A stretch of DNA of 9,791 nucleotides, taken from assembly GCA_023399635.1 (NCBI GenBank), contig JAEWOP010000162.1:1-9791 (forward strand), read 5' to 3'. Of this stretch, positions 5,417 to 9,791 are shown in pieces. The position numbers and the translations under genes were made by a program. Positions within the stretch are counted from its first letter, which is position 1, and each line of letters opens with the position of its first letter. The notes under the pieces were generated by a model. The model had not been told where the DNA came from, ran no database searches, and saw only the letters and a list, made by a program, of their open reading frames with translations. The DNA comes from Pseudomonadota bacterium (GTDB taxonomy: Bacteria; Pseudomonadota; Alphaproteobacteria; Rhizobiales; Rhizobiaceae).

Positions 5417-6463
5417 TTAGCCCTGTGGGCCTTCGTTGACGCCGACCTTATCCACCAGCTCCGATGCCTTCTTGCGGTTTGCCGCGATGTCGGCAAGTGG
5501 CAGGGTATCCGGCTTGATGGTGCCGAAGGCCTTCACGATGTCGGATGGTTCTGCGCCCGGCATGACAGGATATTCGAAGACCTGCTCCGCATAAATCTTC
5601 TGCGCTTCGCCTGAGGCGAGGAATTCCATAAGCTTCAGGGCGTTCTCCTTATTGGGAGAATTCTTCGCCAGTGCCATGCCGGAGATGTTGACGTGGGTTC
5701 CGCGATCGTCGGTGTTGGGGAAAAGAATTTTGATAGCTCCAGCCCAGTCCTTCTGCTCAGGTTCCTTCTCGTTGGTTTGCATCAGGCCAACATAGTAGGT
5801 GTTCCCCAGGGCGATGTCGCATTCGCCGGCGAAGATGGCTTTCGCCTGATCGCGGTCGCCGCCGTTCGGCTTGCGGGCGAGGTTGTTCTTCAGGCCGGTC
5901 AACCAGGTTTCCGTATACTCCTCGCCATGGGCTGCAATCATTGAGGCGAAGAGACCGATATTGTAGGAGTGCTGCGCGTCGCGGATGCAGATCTTGCCCT
6001 GCCACTTCGGATCGGCCAACTCTTCGTACGTGATCTTGTCCTGATCGACCCGATCCTTTGAGGCGTAAACAACGCGACCACGCGTGGTCAGGGCAAACCA
6101 CTCACCCTCTGGATCGCGGAACTGCGAAGGGATGTCCTTGTTGATGGTCTCGTTGTCCGTTACCGCCTGCGTGATGGCGCCTTCCTTGGCTTCCATGATG
6201 CGGGCGATATCGACTGTCAGGATTACATCGGCCGGAGAGTTGGCTCCTTCCGCCTGAACGCGCTCCACCAACCCCTTGTCCAGGAACAGGACATTGGTGG
6301 TGATGCCGGTGTCTGCCGTGAATTTGTCCAGCAGGGGTTTGATCAGGTCCGGCTGACGATAGGAGTAGATGTTCACTTCTCCATCCGCCAAAGCAGACTG
6401 GGCGAAAAGCAACGAAGCGCTGGCGAGGATGCCGGCCTTGATTGCGGCTCTGGAAATCTTCAT
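5417..6463 (-). CDS. fbpA: Periplasmic Fe(III)-binding protein of an ABC importer
   Basis: A 348-residue solute-binding protein. Residues 1-26 are a signal peptide (KISRAAIKA, hydrophobic core, cleavage after ALA). The mature chain opens DGEVNIYSYRQPDLI, the start typical of the FbpA/FutA iron-binding family, and has the tyrosine pair GNTYYVG (Y223, Y224) that ligates ferric iron; Y33 and Y35 are further candidates. Cys159 (KICIRD) and Cys215 (GECDIA) could form a periplasmic disulfide. It should hand Fe(III) to an inner-membrane permease, but no permease or ATPase gene follows: the next gene is convergent and a terminator intervenes, so its partners are elsewhere. GGAGGGA at 6471-6477 is 7 nt from the ATG. 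It is divergent from rirA, with an IRO box 30 bp upstream. Iron specificity is supported by both the sequence and the context. Confidence 0.92.
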   Translation of the reverse strand: MKISRAAIKAGILASASLLFAQSALADGEVNIYSYRQPDLIKPLLDKFTADTGITTNVLFLDKGLVERVQAEGANSPADVILTVDIARIMEAKEGAITQAVTDNETINKDIPSQFRDPEGEWFALTTRGRVVYASKDRVDQDKITYEELADPKWQGKICIRDAQHSYNIGLFASMIAAHGEEYTETWLTGLKNNLARKPNGGDRDQAKAIFAGECDIALGNTYYVGLMQTNEKEPEQKDWAGAIKILFPNTDDRGTHVNISGMALAKNSPNKENALKLMEFLASGEAQKIYAEQVFEYPVMPGAEPSDIVKAFGTIKPDTLPLADIAANRKKASELVDKVGVNEGPQG

Positions 6464-6492
6464 GCGTAGGTCCCTCCGTCCTCATGGTTTCT

Positions 6493-6507
6493 TGATCTTG
6501 AAAGTCA
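6493..6507 (-). promoter_or_regulatory. IRO box (candidate RirA operator) of fbpA
   Basis: On the minus strand this reads TGACTTTCAAGATCA, an exact TGA-N9-TCA, the iron-responsive operator recognised by RirA in rhizobia. It lies 30 bp upstream of the fbpA ATG. A CTTGAC -35 candidate (minus strand, 6528-6523) places the box over the -10 and start region, where RirA with an intact Fe-S cluster would block transcription in iron-rich cells. Confidence 0.65.
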
Positions 6508-6585
6508 TGATTTTGGGAGGAGGTCAAGAGGCCGGACGACCAACGCTTCATGCCGAGCCCCAAAACTTGATCACGATTTTCTTAT

Positions 6586-6602
6586 TTTTGAATTGTTCAA
6601 AA
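6586..6602 (+). promoter_or_regulatory. 7-3-7 palindrome over the rirA promoter, candidate Irr box
   Basis: TTTTGAA-TTG-TTCAAAA is a perfect 7-bp inverted repeat around 3 bp. This is the geometry of the rhizobial iron control element bound by Irr, as I recall it TTTAGAA-N3-TTCTAAA, differing here at one position per arm. It overlaps the likely rirA -35. Its TGA and TCA are 5 bp apart, so it is not an IRO box. Confidence 0.45.
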
Positions 6603-6620
6603 CTGGCTGGGTCATTATAT
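6593..6620 (+). promoter_or_regulatory. rirA promoter
   Basis: TTGTTC (6593-6598), 16 bp, TTATAT (6615-6620). The start of transcription would be near 6627, giving a leader of about 25 nt. The -35 lies inside the 7-3-7 palindrome, so a protein bound there would exclude RNA polymerase. Confidence 0.5.
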
Positions 6621-6652
6621 GTTGTCTTCGAAAGACTCGGGGAGTTATCCGA

Positions 6653-7126
6653 ATGCGTTTGACGAAACAGACGAACTACGCGGTGCGCATGTTGATGTAT
6701 TGCGCCGCCAACGAGGGCCAGCTCAGCCGGATTCCCGAGATCGCCAAGGCCTACGGCGTGTCGGAGCTTTTCCTCTTCAAGATCCTGCAGCCACTAACCA
6801 AGGCGGGCCTTGTTGAAACAGTTCGGGGCCGCAACGGTGGCGTTCGCCTCGGCCGCGCGGCTGATCGTATCACGCTTTTTGACGTGGTCAAGGTGACCGA
6901 AGACAACTTTGCCATGGCTGAATGCTTTGAGGACGGCGTGGCAGAATGTCCTTTGGTCGACAGTTGCGGGCTGAATTCGGCGCTTCGCAAGGCACTGAAC
7001 GCCTTTTTCGACGTGCTGACAGAGTACTCGATCGATGACCTCGTGAAGGCTCGTCCGCAGATCAACTTCCTGCTCGGCCTGGATCTGGTCCACCGGCCCG
7101 GTCTCGTCGCTGCACCTGCGGCTTGA
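6653..7126 (+). CDS. rirA: RirA, Rrf2-family iron-responsive repressor
   Basis: A 157-residue Rrf2-type regulator. The N-terminus MRLTKQTNYAVRMLMYCA and the winged HTH (residues about 25-60, IPEIAKAYGVSELFLFKILQ then VETVRGRNGGVRLG) are typical. Cys91, Cys99 and Cys105 (AECFEDGVAECPLVDSC) match in position the three cysteines that hold the Fe-S cluster in Rhizobium RirA. With a [4Fe-4S] cluster it represses iron-uptake genes through IRO boxes, and it loses the cluster when iron is short. GGGGAG at 6639-6644, 8 nt from the ATG, sets the start; the longer frame from 6593 begins inside the promoter palindrome. The family also includes NsrR and IscR, but this spacing, the neighbour fbpA and the IRO box make RirA the best call. 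No obvious terminator follows. Confidence 0.93.
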   Translation: MRLTKQTNYAVRMLMYCAANEGQLSRIPEIAKAYGVSELFLFKILQPLTKAGLVETVRGRNGGVRLGRAADRITLFDVVKVTEDNFAMAECFEDGVAECPLVDSCGLNSALRKALNAFFDVLTEYSIDDLVKARPQINFLLGLDLVHRPGLVAAPAA

Positions 7127-7317
7127 ATTCCATCCTGCTCTGACAGTACTGGCCGCACAGCTTGGTGCCGACCAACCTCCCGCGGCCCCAAGGCGTGCGA
7201 CCGCAGTAGACCTGTGGCTCGACTACCGGAGCGATAACATTCGCTGCGTTCTGTCTTGAACTCTAGCGGCTGCTCCTGATGCACATTTTGAAGACTTTGG
7301 AATGCAGCGGTTTCTCG

Positions 7318-7341
7318 TCCACAAGCTTCGGCTCTTGTGGA
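7318..7341 (+). other. Hairpin in the rirA-gntK gap
   Basis: TCCACAAG (7318-7325) and CTTGTGGA (7334-7341) form a perfect 8-bp stem with the 8-nt loop CTTCGGCT. No U tract follows, and it is 54 bp before the gluconokinase start, so it is an unlikely terminator. It could be leader structure or an operator dyad. The rest of the 268-bp gap (7127-7394) shows no gene, no clear promoter and no clear rirA terminator. Confidence 0.35.
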
Positions 7342-7394
7342 ATGCACCCCAGATGGGCTAGCAGGCAGCGTTTCTATGCGAGGTAGCAAGAGCA

Positions 7395-7916
7395 ATGAAC
7401 GCACATCCCACCGCCATCATCGTCATGGGCGTCAGCGGCGCCGGTAAGTCTTCCATTGGCGAGCGTCTGGCCGTCCGGTTGGGCTGCGCATTCGTTGAGG
7501 GCGACCGACTCCATCCTGCTTCCAACGTCGAGAAGATGGCCAAGGGGATGCCGCTCACCGATGAAGACCGTTGGCCCTGGTTGGACCTGGTCGGCAACGA
7601 GCTTGCAACATCGGTGGGGAAGGGAAATAGTCTCGTCTTGTCCTGCTCGGCCTTGAAAAGGATCTACCGGGATCGCCTGCGCAAGGCTGCTGGCGGTCGC
7701 CTTCGCTTTGTCTTCCTCAAAGGCACCCCACAGTTGCTTGAGGTTCGGATGGGCGAACGGACAGGGCACTTCATGCCGCTCTCTTTGTTGCAGACCCAAC
7801 TTGCCACATTGGAAAGTCCTGAAGGGGAGGAGGGGGTCATCACCGTCGACATCGATGCGACGCTCGAAGAGATTGTCGAGGCAGCCTTCCAAGGCCTTGA
7901 GAAGCAGCCGGTTTAA
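7395..7916 (+). CDS. gntK: Gluconokinase (ATP-dependent, GntK type)
   Basis: A 173-residue P-loop kinase, the usual size for GntK (about 165-185). It phosphorylates D-gluconate to 6-phosphogluconate in the cytosol, feeding the Entner-Doudoroff and pentose phosphate routes. Motifs in order: Walker A GVSGAGKS at 12-19, EGDRLHPASNVEKMAKGMPL at 35-54, DEDRWPWL at 56-63, CSALKRIYRD at 84-93, and the lid/substrate region RTGHFMPLSLLQTQLATLE at 122-140. These are diagnostic of gluconokinase as against shikimate or adenylate kinase. The ribosome-binding site is modest (GAGG at 7380-7383, 11 nt away). It stands alone, 268 bp after rirA and 190 bp before the TetR gene, with no gluconate transporter or dehydratase in the window. 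Confidence 0.93.
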   Translation: MNAHPTAIIVMGVSGAGKSSIGERLAVRLGCAFVEGDRLHPASNVEKMAKGMPLTDEDRWPWLDLVGNELATSVGKGNSLVLSCSALKRIYRDRLRKAAGGRLRFVFLKGTPQLLEVRMGERTGHFMPLSLLQTQLATLESPEGEEGVITVDIDATLEEIVEAAFQGLEKQPV

Positions 7917-7959
7917 ATACCGCATTAACCTCCCTATCCAATAGTACCTCCTTACATGC

Positions 7960-7982
7960 GAAAATGTTGAAGAAACATTCTC
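7960..7982. promoter_or_regulatory. Imperfect palindrome upstream of the TetR gene
   Basis: AATGTT-GAAGA-AACATT (7963-7979) is a perfect 6-bp dyad; one mismatch further out, GA (7960-7961) and TC (7981-7982) continue the symmetry to 23 bp. The length suits a TetR operator. It is 124 bp upstream of the TetR start and 43 bp after gntK. The rest of the 7917-8106 gap shows no clear promoter or terminator. Low certainty. Confidence 0.3.
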
Positions 7983-8106
7983 GGAGATGATCTAGGTCAC
8001 GTCCGTCTCCGTAAGCGCATAGACGCCGAGCCATCAGGCTACAGCGTGGCAAAGCAGGTGGCAGTGGCCGCTTGGTCGATTTGTGTGTGTGAGGAACATC
8101 TCAGCA

Positions 8107-8763
8107 ATGCCTGACATGAATGAATCTGCAACGCGGGGTCAGCTTCGGCGGGTTCCCAAGCAGGAACGCAGTCGCGAACGGATCGACGAGATTCTCAAAG
8201 TGTCCATGGATCTGATCGGGCGAAAGGGCATCGACGCTGTTACGATGAAGGAGATCGCTCTCCTTTCTGGCGGCCCAATTGCCTCGGTCTACCAGTATTT
8301 CCCGCACAAGACCGCCATCGTCGCCATGCTCTATGAGCGCTACGCCGACGAGGTGAAGAGCATGATCGAAGCTGGCATGTCCTCTGTAAGTGCGCCAGAG
8401 CACGCCTTTGCAGCCATCGACATGCTGGTTGAAGGTTATTATCAGAAGGTCAAAGGCGAGCCTGCTATCCAGGATTTATTGAACGCCGCTCAGGCCGACA
8501 AAGGTCTGTCCGAACTCGATCTGGAGCAGTCGCGGGTCCACAGCAAGATCTTCATTGCTGCCACCCTGCAATTCGTCCCGGACGAACTGCGTGAGGAGTT
8601 TGCACGGACTGTACTGATGATGTTTCATCTTGCGGCCGGGGCGATACGCCTTGCCCTTCTCGTCGGGGGCGAAGAGGAGGCATGGGTGATCCGAGACTTC
8701 AAGTCAGCAGCGAACGTCCAGTTCCGACGCTTCATTGGGGTCGCTATGCCGGAAACATCCTGA
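8107..8763 (+). CDS. TetR/AcrR-family transcriptional regulator
   Basis: A 218-residue protein (typical 190-230). After a basic lead (RRVPKQERSRERIDEILKVS) comes the TetR HTH at residues about 24-70: helix 1 with DLIGRKGIDAVTM, then KEIALLSGGPIAS and the recognition helix SVYQYFPHKTAIVAML. The remaining helices form a ligand-binding and dimer domain that I cannot assign to a ligand. The start at 8107 follows GAGGAA at 8091-8096 by 10 nt; a GTG at 8083 would add 8 residues but leaves the ribosome-binding site inside the frame. It is convergent with the oxidoreductase gene, 9 bp between stops, and follows gntK by 190 bp. Its target could be itself, or genes elsewhere; the window does not show which. 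Confidence 0.9.
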   Translation: MPDMNESATRGQLRRVPKQERSRERIDEILKVSMDLIGRKGIDAVTMKEIALLSGGPIASVYQYFPHKTAIVAMLYERYADEVKSMIEAGMSSVSAPEHAFAAIDMLVEGYYQKVKGEPAIQDLLNAAQADKGLSELDLEQSRVHSKIFIAATLQFVPDELREEFARTVLMMFHLAAGAIRLALLVGGEEEAWVIRDFKSAANVQFRRFIGVAMPETS

Positions 8764-8772
8764 GACCAGAAG

Positions 8773-9791
8773 TCAGATCCCTAACCGGTCTCTCAGACCG
8801 TACCACCATGCGCCCAAGACGGTCAGCGAGACACGGAACGTCTTCCCTCCCGGAAAGGCAAGGTTAGGCAGCGAGGCCCAGACGTCGAAACGCTCGGCGT
8901 GTCCGGCAACAGCCTCGCCCAGGATTTTGCCGAGCAGATGGGTCGTTGTGACGCCGTGGCCGCTGTCGCCGTGGGAGAAGTAGATCTTGTCGCTGACACG
9001 CCCCATGTGCGGAATCCGGGTCAGCGTCAAAGCAAAGTTGCCGCTCCAGGCATAGTCGATGCGCACGTCCTTGAGTTGCGGAAACGTTTTGAGCATGTTC
9101 GGCCGGATGAGGCCGGTCAGGTCCTTGGGATCGTGCCCGCCATAGCCGATCCCGCCTCCATAGAGGAGCCGGTTGTCGGACGTGCGGCGGTAATAGTCGA
9201 GGATGTAGTTTGCGTCTTCTACACAGTAGTTCGCCGGGAGCAGGCGTTGGATCAACTCGGCATCCAGTGGCTCGGTTGCCATCACCTGGCTGGATACAGG
9301 CATCATTCGCCCGTGGATTTCGGGCAGAAGCGGTGACAGATAAGCGTTCCCGCAAACGAGAACGTAAGCTGCACGGACAGAACCCTCTGCAGTCTTCACT
9401 CGCGGCCGCTCGCCTGGCTCCACGCTTGTCACCCGCGACTTCTCGAAGATGCGTCCGCCAAGCCCTTCCACCGCAGCGGCCTCACCGAGCACGAGGTTAA
9501 GCGGATGGATGTGGCCGCCAAGGCGATCGATCATGCCGCCGGCATAGCGGGTGGTGTGAACATACTGGTCCACATCCTGCTTTGCGATCATCTCGAGACC
9601 ACTGTGCCCGTGGCTTTCCCAGTGCTTCTTGTGCGCCTCCATCTCACGGACCTGTTTTTCCGTGAAGGCAGCGAAGAAGCCCCCGTGAACCAAGTCGCAC
9701 TCGATGCCATACTTCGCCACCCGGTTACGGATGATCTCCCCACCCTCCAGCGACATCTGTCCAAGCTTGGCGGCTTTCTCCTGGCCGTAGC
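8773..9791 (-). CDS. puuB: FAD-dependent oxidoreductase, gamma-glutamylputrescine oxidase type (C-terminal 339 residues)
   Basis: The frame is open to the window edge, where it reads YGQEKAAKLGQMSLEGGEII, so the ATG at 9756 is internal and the true start lies outside. Compared with a family length of about 425, roughly the first 90 residues, including the dinucleotide-binding GxGxxG, are missing. What remains is the DAO fold: IHPLNLVLGEAAAVEGLGG (substrate-side helix), YVLVCGNAYLSPLLPEI, LLYGGGIGYGGHDP, IPHMGRVSDKIYFSHGDSGH and GVTTTHLLGKILGEAVAG (FAD-contact region), ending GAWWYGLRDRLGI. PuuB oxidises gamma-glutamylputrescine to the aminoaldehyde with release of ammonia and peroxide in putrescine breakdown. 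The substrate cannot be fixed from sequence, since close OrdL-type relatives act on other amines; no other puu gene is visible. Confidence 0.8.
   Translation of the reverse strand, partial: YGQEKAAKLGQMSLEGGEIIRNRVAKYGIECDLVHGGFFAAFTEKQVREMEAHKKHWESHGHSGLEMIAKQDVDQYVHTTRYAGGMIDRLGGHIHPLNLVLGEAAAVEGLGGRIFEKSRVTSVEPGERPRVKTAEGSVRAAYVLVCGNAYLSPLLPEIHGRMMPVSSQVMATEPLDAELIQRLLPANYCVEDANYILDYYRRTSDNRLLYGGGIGYGGHDPKDLTGLIRPNMLKTFPQLKDVRIDYAWSGNFALTLTRIPHMGRVSDKIYFSHGDSGHGVTTTHLLGKILGEAVAGHAERFDVWASLPNLAFPGGKTFRVSLTVLGAWWYGLRDRLGI

Noticed and set aside
5447..5457. DnaA-box-like TTATCCACC
   Set aside because: A single near-match within the fbpA coding sequence, without clustering or AT-rich unwinding region, so no sign of an origin.
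6751..7404. Minus-strand frame of 217 codons across rirA and the following gap
   Set aside because: Antisense to rirA for half its length, low-complexity composition, no ribosome-binding site and no family resemblance.
7374..7925. Minus-strand frame of 183 codons antisense to gntK
   Set aside because: Exact shadow of the gluconokinase gene, whose motifs are all intact on the plus strand.
8786..8800. CGGTCT-CTC-AGACCG hairpin after the TetR gene
   Set aside because: A 6-bp stem with a 3-nt loop and no U tract, inside the coding end of the oxidoreductase; not enough for a terminator.

Overview
The window looks like core chromosome of a member of the Rhizobiaceae (Sinorhizobium/Ensifer, Rhizobium or Agrobacterium group). 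The evidence is a RirA-type iron regulator with its three cluster cysteines, a CbrA-type PAS sensor kinase next to a phasin, an alphaproteobacterial-type tRNA-His, and promoters of the rhizobial CTTGAC-N17-CTATAT kind. From memory, the order cbrA - phasin - methylmalonate-semialdehyde dehydrogenase - small membrane protein - fbpA - rirA closely follows the Sinorhizobium meliloti SMc00776-SMc00785 neighbourhood. I see no insertion sequences, phage genes, CRISPR arrays or toxin-antitoxin pairs, and codon use looks even throughout.

Layout. (1) 1-1311, minus: N-terminal 437 residues of a cytoplasmic PAS sensor histidine kinase resembling CbrA; the catalytic core lies outside the window. (2) 1312-1538: divergent control region with a full CtrA-type box 40 bp upstream of cbrA and a good phasin promoter. 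(3) 1539-1985: phasin (PHB granule protein) with a strong terminator. (4) 2106-2182: tRNA-His. (5) 2358-2603: an 81-residue XRE-like HTH protein. (6) 2620-3501, minus: LysR regulator, divergent from (7) 3607-5103: CoA-acylating methylmalonate-semialdehyde dehydrogenase (mmsA/iolA), with a terminator. (8) 5201-5332: a 43-residue one-TM protein whose ribosome-binding site can be buried in a hairpin. (9) 5417-6463, minus: periplasmic Fe(III)-binding protein (fbpA), with an IRO box upstream. (10) 6653-7126: rirA, with a 7-3-7 dyad over its promoter. (11) 7395-7916: gluconokinase. (12) 8107-8763: TetR regulator. (13) 8773-9791, minus, partial: FAD-dependent oxidoreductase of the gamma-glutamylputrescine oxidase (PuuB/OrdL) type.

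How it fits together. The strongest functional unit is the iron module: fbpA and rirA are divergent, fbpA carries a TGA-N9-TCA box expected to be bound by RirA, and rirA carries a palindrome with Irr-box geometry, which suggests interlocking RirA/Irr control. The LysR-mmsA pair looks like a local regulator and target for inositol/valine catabolism. The cbrA-phasin region joins a cell-cycle kinase and a storage-granule gene through one 227-bp control region. The other genes are separate metabolic or regulatory units.

I do not see an undescribed multi-gene system. The best leads are small regulatory elements: the CtrA box at cbrA, the dyad at rirA, and the hairpin over the small-protein ribosome-binding site. 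All function calls come from reading the sequence without database searches.
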